Source of the DNA: Candidatus Zophobacter franzmannii
GTDB taxonomy: Bacteria; Cloacimonadota; Cloacimonadia; Cloacimonadales; JAFGVF01
Assembly (NCBI GenBank): GCA_030765245.1
Contig: JAVCCX010000063.1
Coordinates: 1-7,599 of the forward strand
DNA: 7,599 nucleotides
Reading direction: 5' to 3'
A model generated the notes under the pieces. It was not told the DNA's origin. It did not search any database and worked only from the letters and a program-made list of their open reading frames with translations. Shown here in pieces: positions 1-6,887 of this stretch. The number at the start of each line of letters is the position of its first letter. Positions within the stretch are counted from its first letter, which is position 1. Made by a program: the position numbers and the translations under genes.

Positions 1-244
1 CAATTGAATCGTCATTAGTAATTCTAATTGCTCCTGTTTTCTTATCACGAGGACGCCCGTTATGAGTCATCAAAATTAATTTCCCACCCCTGAGAACAAT
101 ATTAAAAAGTGTTGGGATAGTTGCATCAATACGCTCTGTATCTTTGATTACACCATCTTTAACAACATTGTGGTCGACTCGAACTAAAACAATCTTATCT
201 TTCAAGTCAGCATCTTGAATCTTTGGTAATAATGTATAATCCAT
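1..244 (-). CDS. pgk: Phosphoglycerate kinase, divergent, N-terminal 81 residues (3' end outside window)
   Basis: An ATG at 242-244 behind AGGAGG (249-254) opens a frame that runs off the left edge. The 81 visible residues match the PGK N-terminal domain: KIVLVRVDHNVVKDGVIKDTERIDATIPTLFNI, then GGKLILMTHNGRPRDKKTG. The substrate-binding residues of the family are retained: Asp24 and Asn26 (VRVDxN), Arg38, His61 and Arg64. Two positions differ from the usual VDFNVP and SHLGRP: they read VDHNVV and THNGRP, which suggests a divergent PGK lineage. PGK exchanges phosphate between 1,3-bisphosphoglycerate and ADP in glycolysis or gluconeogenesis. It lies 31 bases after psuG with its own strong ribosome site, so it may belong to the same transcript. 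The ATP-binding C-terminal domain is outside the window, so catalytic competence cannot be judged. Confidence 0.86.
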   Translation of the reverse strand, partial: MDYTLLPKIQDADLKDKIVLVRVDHNVVKDGVIKDTERIDATIPTLFNIVLRGGKLILMTHNGRPRDKKTGAIRITNDDSI

Positions 245-248
245 GAAT

Positions 249-254
249 CCTCCT
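249..254 (-). promoter_or_regulatory. Ribosome binding site for the pgk-like gene
   Basis: AGGAGG on the minus strand ends four bases before the ATG at 244. This perfect core identifies the start of the partial PGK frame. The whole 31-base gap to psuG (245-275) contains this site and no obvious terminator hairpin. Confidence 0.75.
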
Positions 255-275
255 CATCTAAAGTCTTATTGCAGT

Positions 276-1184
276 TTATTTATTGTTTGCTACTTCAATA
301 GCTAATTCACACCCTAATCTCACATTGTTTTTTATCAATTCAACATTGGACTTGAGCGATTTCCCCTTCGTCATATCAACCAACCTTGAAAGCAAAAATG
401 ATGTTAAATCCTTACCATTTACCTTCTGAGCATTCGCTTCACTGATAGCATGTTCAATCTTCTCTTCCATTATATGCCCGGGTATCTCATGCTCTACAGG
501 GATAGGGTTAGAAATCAATATCCCATTCCATAAGTTTAACTCTTGCTGAACCTTATATAGGTCTGCAATCTCCGAACAGCTGTTAACCCTTCTTACTCTG
601 AACGGACTACTGCTTGAATAAAATGCAGGGAAATAATCTGTCTTATAGCCGAGTACAGGAACTGAAAGAGTTTCAAGTGATTCAAGAGTCTTACCTAAAT
701 CAAGGATTGCTTTTGCACCAGCTGAAACAACTATCACGGGATACTTAGAAAAAGCCATGATATCAGATGAGATATCCATCGTCTTCTCTGCATTACGATG
801 TACACCACCAATACCACCTGTTGCAAAGACCTTGATACCCGCTTTCCAGGCTATAAACATGGTGGCCGCGACAGTTGTCCCACCTGTTAGTTTACCATTT
901 ATAGCATAGATTATATCCTTCTGAGAAATCTTCTCAGGGTTCTTAGATTGGGTAAGTTTGTCAAAATCATGTTCAGTCATTCCCACTTTTATGACACCAT
1001 CTAATAAACAGATAGTAGCAGGGATAACATTGCTGTGTCTAACTATTGCTTCAAGGACTTTGGCAGTTTCCAAATTCTCGGGATAAGGCATCCCGTGGGT
1101 AATAACGGTTGATTCTAAGGCTAAAATCGGTAACCCGTGTTTTATGCCATATTCAACTTCGGGTGAGAACACAATATGCTTCAT
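276..1184 (-). CDS. psuG: Pseudouridine-5'-phosphate glycosidase
   Basis: PsuG reversibly splits the C-C glycosidic bond of pseudouridine-5'-phosphate to uracil and ribose-5-phosphate in the cytoplasm. The 302-residue length is normal. Family motifs are complete: ALESTVITHGMPYPEN (Glu24), EKISQKDI (Lys86), GGTTVAATMFIAWKAGIKVFATGGIGGVHR (101-130), MDISSDIM (Asp137/Asp141) and VSAGAKAILDLGKTLE (Lys158). By motif and spacing Glu24, Lys86, Asp141 and Lys158 correspond to E. coli Glu31, Lys93, the metal-binding Asp149 and the Schiff-base Lys166. The partner kinase PsuK, which phosphorylates pseudouridine, is not in this window. The start overlaps the rlpA stop by four bases and has an excellent AAGGAGGG ending four bases upstream. 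Ribose-5-phosphate released here complements the triose phosphate made by DeoC in the same gene run, suggesting salvage of nucleosides from RNA and DNA turnover. Confidence 0.95.
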   Translation of the reverse strand: MKHIVFSPEVEYGIKHGLPILALESTVITHGMPYPENLETAKVLEAIVRHSNVIPATICLLDGVIKVGMTEHDFDKLTQSKNPEKISQKDIIYAINGKLTGGTTVAATMFIAWKAGIKVFATGGIGGVHRNAEKTMDISSDIMAFSKYPVIVVSAGAKAILDLGKTLESLETLSVPVLGYKTDYFPAFYSSSSPFRVRRVNSCSEIADLYKVQQELNLWNGILISNPIPVEHEIPGHIMEEKIEHAISEANAQKVNGKDLTSFLLSRLVDMTKGKSLKSNVELIKNNVRLGCELAIEVANNK

Positions 1185-1612
1185 TTTCCCTCCTTAACTA
1201 TTTTAACTTCAGCTTGAATAACCCCATCTTTAATTCCACCCAACTTTCGCATCGCTGCATAGGATAGATCGAGATCTCGTCCATCAATATATGGTCCTCT
1301 GTCGTTGACTCTGACAGTGATTGACCGATTGTTTTTAAGATTCTTTACTTTAAGAATTGTATTGAATGGTAAGGTTTTGTGAGCGCAAGAGACTTCGTAC
1401 ATATTGTAGGTCTCTCCATTAGCAGTCAGACGACCATTAAACTTCTTCCCATAATAACTACAGGTCCAGATATCCCCTTTTGGGACGTTCTTTACCTTCT
1501 GAATACTTCTTTTCTTTGTATCCTGATATGGATTATAACCACTTTGTGGTAACTGATAACATCCTGTGAATAAAACCATAATAAAGAGAAGCAGAAGTAA
1601 TTTAGATTTCAT
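1181..1612 (-). CDS. rlpA: RlpA-like double-psi beta-barrel lipoprotein (putative lytic transglycosylase)
   Basis: The 143-residue precursor starts with a lipoprotein signal peptide (MKSKLLLLLFIMVLFTGC), with lipobox LFTGC and lipidated Cys18, so the mature protein should sit in a membrane facing the periplasm. Residues 50-128 form the RlpA barrel: CSYYGKKFNGRLTANGE, AHKTLPFNTILKVKNL, ITVRVNDRGPYIDGRDLDLS. Glu67, His78 and Asp104 have the same spacing (11 and 37 from the Glu) as the residues tied to cleavage of naked glycan strands in Pseudomonas RlpA. The SPOR domain that brings many RlpA proteins to septal peptidoglycan is absent, so this is a minimal form. Two cysteines, Cys51 and Cys76, lie inside the barrel. 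The start is 14 bases after the thyX stop with AAGGA about 11-12 bases upstream, and its TGA overlaps the psuG ATG. Enzymatic activity is inferred. Confidence 0.9.
   Translation of the reverse strand: MKSKLLLLLFIMVLFTGCYQLPQSGYNPYQDTKKRSIQKVKNVPKGDIWTCSYYGKKFNGRLTANGETYNMYEVSCAHKTLPFNTILKVKNLKNNRSITVRVNDRGPYIDGRDLDLSYAAMRKLGGIKDGVIQAEVKIVKEGK
1188..1195 (-). promoter_or_regulatory. Ribosome binding site for psuG
   Basis: AAGGAGGG on the minus strand lies four bases before the psuG ATG and inside the last codons of rlpA. It supports 1184 as the start and independent strong initiation despite the ATGA overlap. Confidence 0.75.
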
Positions 1613-1626
1613 AGTACTAGATATCC

Positions 1627-2814
1627 TTATATCATTTGATGCTTTCCACCCAACATTTCAGCTGAAAGTGGGAATTTATCTCTTAAGATTGTGATAATAT
1701 TATCTGATAACTCACGGATTTCCCACTGAGCGTGAAGGTCAGAACGAAGTCTTGCAAAATGATAGAATTCACGCATATTGAACGAGATTACAACTCGAAG
1801 TTTATGTCCGTTTGTAAGAATATAGTTCCCAAGAGATGGGTGTACAGCACGAAGCTTAAGATACAGTCCCTTAATTCTCTTTTCAAAATCTACTAACTCA
1901 CCTTTGTCTATCAAATCTTCAAGAAGAGGTGGTATAACCATACCTAAATCAGGTTCATAGTCTGAACGAATAATTGTACTCATTCTGTGCCGTTTCAACT
2001 GTGCAAAACAAGAAGCAGACATCTTTGCTTCAAAGCATGCATTTGCATTTTCAAATCCACGAGGAACTGAATGATAGCTCTTAGTCCCAGCAAAAAACTT
2101 GCAGAACCATTCTCGTTTCTCATCAGTAGACATTGCGGTAACATCCTGATAAATCTCTTTCCAGCTTGTGTCTGAGGCTTCATATAGAATTGAGGTCAAA
2201 ATCTTCTCATCTCCATGTTCATCACAAAAAAGGAGTTCAATGTCCTTTGAATTAGCAGGTTTGTCTAACTTATAATCAAGAGATTTCTTTTCAAAATCGT
2301 CTGCTTTTGTATATTTGATGATTGAAGGAGCAATATGCTGAACCTGGGTAAGAATACTCTCTCTGATCTCTTTTGCTTCAATTAAACCGGTTTTATCAAG
2401 TCTCCTCAATAACCTTTCTAAATTGCGAGCATTAATGGTCATGCCCATCTGAGTCTCTGTTGCCAAGGAAAGGAAGTAACGAGCATCCTCTTTAGCCCTA
2501 GCTTGAAGATCACTCTTACTACCACCAAAGTCATCAAGCTTTAGCTTTTGCTTTGCCTGTTTGTAGAGCTTCTCATAATAAGTATTCTGAAGCTCAATAA
2601 TATCTTTAAACTCCGATTCAAGGTCTGTGCCTACAATCTCGGTCGGAAGAACATAGTCACCCTTCAGAGTAACATATCGCTGTGACTTTTCAGTAAAGGA
2701 CGCCAAGCGACTTCTCTGGATAAATTCAGTAACATAGCGTGAGATTCCAACAAGGTCAAAGTTAAAGACAGCGTGCTCAGCAATCGAGCTATGCCCCATT
2801 TCAAAGAGGATCAT
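1627..2814 (-). CDS. thyX: Two-domain FAD-dependent thymidylate synthase-like protein, main part (5' end frameshifted)
   Basis: ThyX uses FAD and methylene-tetrahydrofolate to turn dUMP into dTMP. This 395-residue frame holds two ThyX-like domains; similar tandem proteins occur elsewhere, for example in Chlamydia. The first domain (from FEMGHSSIAEHAVFNFD, residue 4) has QRSRLASFTEKSQRYV at 33-48, where the middle His of the canonical R-H-R-x7-S motif is Ser35. The second domain keeps Arg-His-Arg (275-277, LKRHRMST) and the C-terminal AQWEIREL (362-369), but its x7-Ser position is Asp. The frame stays open upstream of the Met at 2814 to codon 2866-2868, and residues coded by 2815-2859 (VEALEEVDKARESNK) belong to the protein, so 2814 is not the natural start. 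Joined to the fragment at 2834-2998 by one frameshift, the protein would be 456 residues. No strong ribosome site precedes 2814. Activity of this allele is uncertain. Confidence 0.85.
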   Translation of the reverse strand: MILFEMGHSSIAEHAVFNFDLVGISRYVTEFIQRSRLASFTEKSQRYVTLKGDYVLPTEIVGTDLESEFKDIIELQNTYYEKLYKQAKQKLKLDDFGGSKSDLQARAKEDARYFLSLATETQMGMTINARNLERLLRRLDKTGLIEAKEIRESILTQVQHIAPSIIKYTKADDFEKKSLDYKLDKPANSKDIELLFCDEHGDEKILTSILYEASDTSWKEIYQDVTAMSTDEKREWFCKFFAGTKSYHSVPRGFENANACFEAKMSASCFAQLKRHRMSTIIRSDYEPDLGMVIPPLLEDLIDKGELVDFEKRIKGLYLKLRAVHPSLGNYILTNGHKLRVVISFNMREFYHFARLRSDLHAQWEIRELSDNIITILRDKFPLSAEMLGGKHQMI

Positions 2815-2833
2815 CTTATTGGATTCTCTAGCC

Positions 2834-2998
2834 TTATCTACCTCCTCTAAAGCTTCTACGAAGAGATGTTACATCTTTCTTGCTACGACTAATTCTTGCA
2901 TATGCCGCTGAAATAACCTCTGGAGTTGCAGTTGATTGATTTGGAATAGTGTCAATCAAGGTCTTGTCAATATTGAATCCGGCTAAAACTATTTTCAT
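2834..2998 (-). pseudogene. thyX: N-terminal fragment of the thyX-like gene, separated by a frameshift
   Basis: An ATG at 2998, sixteen bases after the deoC stop and behind a weak GAGCGAG purine stretch, opens a 54-codon frame. It begins MKIVLAGFNIDKTLID and continues TPEVISAAYARISRSKKDV; this is the expected N-terminus of long two-domain ThyX proteins. The frame then runs out of homology (SLRRSFRGGR) and stops at 2834-2836. The missing continuation, VEALEEVDKARESNK, is found in the next frame from 2859 downward. Without the shift a ribosome would make only this 54-residue peptide. Confidence 0.8.
2837..2868 (-). other. Frameshift interval within thyX (best placed near 2860)
   Basis: The upstream frame is closed by TAA at 2834-2836 and the downstream frame by TAA at 2869-2871, so the switch must fall between them. 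Reading the minus strand, TCT-CTT (2866-2861) in the first frame followed by GTA-GAA-GCT (from 2859) in the second restores a smooth ThyX-like protein, which means one surplus base around 2860. There is no long homopolymer here, no stop directly after the CTT codon, and no Shine-Dalgarno-like stimulator close upstream as in prfB. An AGGAGG does occur just downstream, within the interval. A true one-base insertion or a local sequencing or assembly error fits better than programmed frameshifting. Confidence 0.75.
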
Positions 2999-3014
2999 TT
3001 ATTAAATCTCGCTC

Positions 3015-3797
3015 TTATTTCTTAATGATTGCTAAGCCACTACTTGCACCAATTCTATTCGCTCCGGCTTTAAGCATCTCTAATGCTGTTTCTCTTGTCC
3101 TTACTCCACCTGATGCTTTAACTCCAAGCTTAGGACCTACGACCTTACGCATAAGTGCTATATCTTCAGCTGTTGCTCCACCAGAGCTGAAGCCTGTAGA
3201 GGTTTTCACAAAGTCTGCATTAGCTTTTTTGGCTAACAAACAAGCAATTATCTTCTCATCATCAGTCAATAAACAGGTTTCTATGATTACCTTTAAAAGA
3301 ACATTGTCAGCGTGACAAACATCGCTTACGGCTTTGATATCTTCTAAAACGTTGGTATACTCTTCTGATTTAATCCAACCGACATTGATTACCATATCAA
3401 TCTCATTAGCCCCATCCTTTATGGCTTTCCAAGCCTCTTGAGCTTTAATCTCAGAAGAGGATTGACCAAGAGGAAAACCAACAACACAACAGAGAGGGAC
3501 AGTTGGAAGATGTGTCTTTGCAAGCGTTGCATTTACAGGATTGACACAAACAGATCTAAACTGATGCTCTTCTGCTTCTTCACAAACTTTGATAATAGCT
3601 GCGTTGGGAGCATCCGCTTTTAAGATTGTATGGTCAATGTATTGGGCTAAATTTTCAAAGTCAGTAGCCAACTGGTCCGGTGTTTCATTCCTATCTACTA
3701 ATACATCTAATGAAAACTCATGAGCTCCACCTGAAGGTGATGGTTCCCGAAACTGTGGTCTGAATAATTCTAAGGCAATAATCTTAATCGTATCCAT
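3015..3797 (-). CDS. deoC: Deoxyribose-phosphate aldolase with N-terminal extension
   Basis: DeoC reversibly cleaves 2-deoxyribose-5-phosphate to glyceraldehyde-3-phosphate and acetaldehyde in the cytoplasm, the last step of deoxynucleoside breakdown. The TIM-barrel core begins at residue 50 ([15 protein letters not shown]) and runs to the end. Class I aldolase residues are visible: Asp134 in [10 protein letters not shown], the Schiff-base lysine Lys198 in [13 protein letters not shown], and Lys227 in [11 protein letters not shown] (matching E. coli D102, K167 and K201 by motif). The protein is 260 residues, but this short-core subclass is usually about 220, so residues 1-49 are extra; that stretch contains REPSPSGG and has no internal Met to act as a later start. 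The ATG at 3797 follows AAAGGA with six bases between, and starts three bases after the rlmN stop. The product could enter lower glycolysis alongside the downstream kinase. Confidence 0.95.
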   Translation of the reverse strand: MDTIKIIALELFRPQFREPSPSGGAHEFSLDVLVDRNETPDQLATDFENLAQYIDHTILKADAPNAAIIKVCEEAEEHQFRSVCVNPVNATLAKTHLPTVPLCCVVGFPLGQSSSEIKAQEAWKAIKDGANEIDMVINVGWIKSEEYTNVLEDIKAVSDVCHADNVLLKVIIETCLLTDDEKIIACLLAKKANADFVKTSTGFSSGGATAEDIALMRKVVGPKLGVKASGGVRTRETALEMLKAGANRIGASSGLAIIKK

Positions 3798-3800
3798 AAT

Positions 3801-4847
3801 CTATCCTTTATTTATGTAATTCTGATAGGCTAATTGCCCACAGGCAGCTCCGATATCATCACCACGACTTTGTCGCATTGTAACTGCTTTATTAACTCTC
3901 ATGATGGCTGTTCTGAACTCATCCACCTCTTCTTGAGTTGGACTTTGATAATCTAATCCTTCGACACGATTCCACGGAATTAGATTTATCTTGCATGATA
4001 GGTCTCCGGTAAATTTAATCAGAGCTTTCAAATCCTCTTTACCCATATTGAAGTCTTTTATCAACACATATTCAAAAGTCACTTTGTACTTGTTATAAGC
4101 AAGATAATGGCTAATCGCTGACTTCAGTTGCTGGAGTGAATACAGCTTGTTCACAGGCATGAGTTCACATCTTTTATCTTCTATCGCAGCATTAAGAGAT
4201 ATTGCAAGCTTTGCTTTAACTCCTGAGTCAGCAAACTGCCTAATCATTGGCGCTATGCCTGAAGTTGAAACTGTAGTTCTTCGAGGACTGAAGCATAAGC
4301 CATCAGTATCAGCCAGAATCTGAAGCGTTTTAACTAAATTATCATAGTTATCGAATGGCTCACCCATTCCCATAAATACGATGTTTGTTAGCACTTCAGG
4401 TTTCAATAACTTCATAGCAAGTACGATCTGCCCTATCATCTCAGCAGTAGTTAGATTCCGTGTAAGTCCCAATTTACCTGTAGCACAGAATGTGCAATTT
4501 CGTGAGCATCCAACTTGTGATGATAGACAAAGTGTTGTTTTCCTATCGGTAGGCATTAACACCATCTCTATCTTCTCTCCATCTACAAGTTCTAGAAGAT
4601 ATTTAATCGACTTATCACTTGATTCTACTTGATTAATAATATGAGGTAACGAAAAATCATAGGTCTCAGCTAATTTAGTTCTAAACGATTTCGGGAGATT
4701 AGACATATCATCGAGATTATTCTCATGCTTCTGGAATAACCAATCGAACAACTGATCAATTCGATACTTCTTAACATCTCCTGTTAAAAGAAGTTCAGCA
4801 ATCTCTGTAGTTGTATATCCGTATATATTATCTTTGATCTCTGCCAT
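3801..4847 (-). CDS. rlmN: Dual-specificity RNA methyltransferase RlmN (23S rRNA A2503 / tRNA A37 C2-methylation)
   Basis: This 348-residue radical-SAM enzyme is of normal length. The [4Fe-4S] motif C-x3-C-x2-C is at Cys114, Cys118 and Cys121 in SQVGCSRNCTFCATG. Cys107, seven residues before the cluster, and Cys336 in the C-terminal SRGDDIGAACGQL occupy the places of the two other RlmN cysteines (C118 and C355 in E. coli), one of which carries the methyl group and the other resolves the covalent RNA adduct. FMGMGEPFDNYDN (SAM binding) and SLNAA are also present. RlmN methylates C2 of A2503 in 23S rRNA and A37 in some tRNAs, supporting translational accuracy. The presence of Cys336 and overall fit favour RlmN; Cfr resistance methylases share the core, so this call rests on similarity. 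The start at 4847 lies inside the PSP1 gene and has only a weak AAAGAA upstream, so translational coupling is likely. Confidence 0.94.
   Translation of the reverse strand: MAEIKDNIYGYTTTEIAELLLTGDVKKYRIDQLFDWLFQKHENNLDDMSNLPKSFRTKLAETYDFSLPHIINQVESSDKSIKYLLELVDGEKIEMVLMPTDRKTTLCLSSQVGCSRNCTFCATGKLGLTRNLTTAEMIGQIVLAMKLLKPEVLTNIVFMGMGEPFDNYDNLVKTLQILADTDGLCFSPRRTTVSTSGIAPMIRQFADSGVKAKLAISLNAAIEDKRCELMPVNKLYSLQQLKSAISHYLAYNKYKVTFEYVLIKDFNMGKEDLKALIKFTGDLSCKINLIPWNRVEGLDYQSPTQEEVDEFRTAIMRVNKAVTMRQSRGDDIGAACGQLAYQNYINKG
3804..3809 (-). promoter_or_regulatory. Ribosome binding site for deoC, inside the 3' end of rlmN
   Basis: AAAGGA on the minus strand lies six bases before the deoC ATG and just before the rlmN TAG. 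It supports the long deoC start at 3797, and therefore argues that the N-terminal extension is translated. Confidence 0.65.
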
Positions 4848-5670
4848 AATTCTTTGATATCTTTTTGAGCCCTTCGTACTCTTTCAGGCTGATTGACTCA
4901 ATTAATTCTTCATTATTCGTTAATGAGATAGTCTTATTGTAATAATCACACCTGAAGACATACATTTTCTGATTGTTATGGATAACTCCCTGACCCACAT
5001 CCGGGAACTCCTTCGCTTGTTCAAGATAGTAATCCTCTTCAAAGTGAAGACAACAGAGCAATCTACCACAAGGTCCTGAAATCTTAGAAAGATTTCCGCT
5101 TAAGTTTTGGTCTTTAGCCATTTTGATTGTAACCTGGTTGAATCGTTTCATAAATGTTGAACAGCAATATGCTTTTCCACACATACCAAAGCCACCAATC
5201 CGTTTAGCTTCTTCTCTTCCGGTAGTCTGATGTAATTCAATCCTGGTTTTAAACACATTTGCAAGTTCCCTTACAAACATCCTGAAATCTATCCTTGCTG
5301 GTGCTGTAAAAAAGAAGGTTAACTTGTTTCCATCAAACTGATAGACAGTCCCAATAAGCTTCATTTCAAACTCATACTTAGGGAGAGTTAACATAAAGGT
5401 CTCTGCACCTTTCTCCTCTTTTAGGATGATATTTTCAAGCTTCTCTAAATCTTCTTCATTGGCTATTCGGATTAGTTTGGGGTCTGTTTGGCTATCAAAT
5501 ATAGCATCTAAATCTTCACCAGAAAGGCTGGTGGTGATGACCTTCGCAATATCATAGCCTCTGTCTACGGAGACTATCACCCAATCATCGGGTTTTACAC
5601 TTAAATCTTCTTTAGGCAAGTAATAACCTAAACGACTATTCCGATATTCAACCTCTATATATTCTCTCAT
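4828..5670 (-). CDS. PSP1 / RicT (YaaT) family cysteine-rich protein
   Basis: The 280-residue protein carries the PSP1 C-terminal domain. The hallmark lies at residues 150-208: TGREEAKRIGGFGMCGKAYCCSTF, then VTIKMAKDQNLSGNLSKISGPCGRLLCC. It has two C-x4-CC clusters (Cys164/169/170 and Cys201/206/207), all intact. In Bacillus subtilis the homologue RicT (YaaT) works with RicA and RicF in an iron-sulfur-containing complex that affects RNase Y-dependent mRNA processing and development; in many bacteria the family is of unknown role. Neither RicA- nor RicF-like genes are visible here. The cysteines suggest metal or Fe-S binding, which is inference. The start overlaps the GlmU-like stop by four bases and is preceded by AAAGGA about eight bases upstream. 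The 3' end overlaps rlmN by 20 bases, consistent with coupled expression of two RNA-related functions. Confidence 0.9.
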   Translation of the reverse strand: MREYIEVEYRNSRLGYYLPKEDLSVKPDDWVIVSVDRGYDIAKVITTSLSGEDLDAIFDSQTDPKLIRIANEEDLEKLENIILKEEKGAETFMLTLPKYEFEMKLIGTVYQFDGNKLTFFFTAPARIDFRMFVRELANVFKTRIELHQTTGREEAKRIGGFGMCGKAYCCSTFMKRFNQVTIKMAKDQNLSGNLSKISGPCGRLLCCLHFEEDYYLEQAKEFPDVGQGVIHNNQKMYVFRCDYYNKTISLTNNEELIESISLKEYEGLKKISKNYGRDQR

Positions 5671-6887
5671 TCAGTTTTTCCTTTTACTATGTTATTTATA
5701 TATAGTTCTCGCTCTGTTTCAGAGAAGAACAGTTTTCTTCTTTTTTTGACAGTATCTGCTGTTTCACAGAATTTCTCTATCTCATAATCAACAATATTTG
5801 TTGCTTCTCCCCAGCTAAAGGATGGGATAAAGCCATCAATAAGCTCTTTCCCATAGAGATTGCAGCCAACTCCAATAACAGTACCTGTGTTAATACTGCA
5901 ATTTATTCCGATTTTTGTGTGATCACCAATTATACAACCCATGAACTGAGTTTTAGAGTCTATCTTCTCTTTTTGGGTATAATTGTAAACCTTAACACAC
6001 TTATATGTATTTTTTAAATCACTATTACTTGTACCGGCTCCTAGATTAACCCATTCACCGATAAATGCATGACCTAAGAATCCATCATGCTGCTTATTTG
6101 AATAAGCTTGAATAATGGTATCTTCTACTTCACCACCAATTTTACACACAGGTCCAATGCTTGTGCCTTCATATATCTTAGCACCAATTTTAATCGTGCT
6201 ATTTTTACCAATGTAGGCTGGACCTACGATTACTGAATTAGGCATAATTACTGCACATTCATCTATTACAATAGGTCCATCAGTTGCATCGATAACTGCA
6301 TTAACACCTAAGACTACATCTTCCCCAATCCAGACATCATAAGGATTAAGAACGATTACACCGGGTTCTGTCTCAAAATGGTTCTCTTTATCATAAAAAA
6401 ACTCTCTGAAATCGAGTTCTATCATCTCTTTATTAGCTTCAATCAGCTCCCAAGGGAACTTCCAAAAGTCTGCTTCTTCTAACTCTGTGAACTTGATCCC
6501 TTTTGTAAGAGTCGCAATCTCTTCACTAAAAATATCACCGTTAGAAACCTTCAGTTTAAACCCACAGATAGACTTATTAGTTACATGACCGGTACCTGCT
6601 TTGAGCTCCTTCAGGACCTCTACTAGGTGATCATTAATTCTTATCCTTGAATTGACAAAAAGATATTCTCCAGCTTCAAGTTCATTAATCTGCAAGTCGG
6701 GATGCCTTTCTCTAAATAGGTCAGTAAGAGCCTTTTGAGTTACAAGTTTAGTGTCCACCATTTCAAAAAAAGCTTTAATTCTTTGACCTAGTTTCAAAAT
6801 GCCAACGCGCAAATCAGAAGTGGGTCTAGTTAAAGTTAAGGGATAGAAGTCACTTATCTTATCATCATCAAATACTACTAATCTCAT
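5667..6887 (-). CDS. GlmU-like sugar-1-phosphate nucleotidyltransferase / acyltransferase (alternative bacterial GlmU family)
   Basis: This 406-residue protein matches the alternative GlmU family known from Bacteroidetes and allies, proposed to make UDP-N-acetylglucosamine. The N-terminus has the family signature VVFDDDKISDFYPLTLTRPTSDLRVGIL (residues 4-31) instead of the LAAGxGTRM loop of classical GlmU. From about residue 180 to 345 hexapeptide-type repeats (IGEDVVLG, IGKNSTIKIGAKIYEGTSIG, IIGDHTKIGINCSINTGTVIG) form a left-handed beta-helix, as in acyltransferases. The segment at 264-292 (KQHDGFLGH, GEWVNLGAGT, SDLKN) is highly characteristic and contains His267 and His273. The start at 6887 follows AGAGGG about six bases upstream and overlaps the glycosyltransferase stop as ATGA; the 3' end overlaps the PSP1 gene in the same way. 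UDP-GlcNAc would feed peptidoglycan or outer-membrane glycans. Family is secure; the exact substrate is inferred. Confidence 0.88.
   Translation of the reverse strand: MRLVVFDDDKISDFYPLTLTRPTSDLRVGILKLGQRIKAFFEMVDTKLVTQKALTDLFRERHPDLQINELEAGEYLFVNSRIRINDHLVEVLKELKAGTGHVTNKSICGFKLKVSNGDIFSEEIATLTKGIKFTELEEADFWKFPWELIEANKEMIELDFREFFYDKENHFETEPGVIVLNPYDVWIGEDVVLGVNAVIDATDGPIVIDECAVIMPNSVIVGPAYIGKNSTIKIGAKIYEGTSIGPVCKIGGEVEDTIIQAYSNKQHDGFLGHAFIGEWVNLGAGTSNSDLKNTYKCVKVYNYTQKEKIDSKTQFMGCIIGDHTKIGINCSINTGTVIGVGCNLYGKELIDGFIPSFSWGEATNIVDYEIEKFCETADTVKKRRKLFFSETERELYINNIVKGKTE

Noticed and set aside
1995..2183. Minus-strand open frame of 62 codons inside thyX
   Set aside because: Out-of-frame shadow of the second ThyX domain, which carries the conserved residues.
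3025..3315. Plus-strand open frame of 96 codons
   Set aside because: It lies wholly antisense to deoC, whose protein is well conserved with catalytic residues intact; the plus-strand product resembles nothing and has no ribosome site.
3438..3623. Plus-strand open frame of 61 codons
   Set aside because: Antisense shadow of deoC with no recognisable domain.
4381..4632. Plus-strand open frame of 83 codons
   Set aside because: Antisense to the radical-SAM core of rlmN; no independent support.
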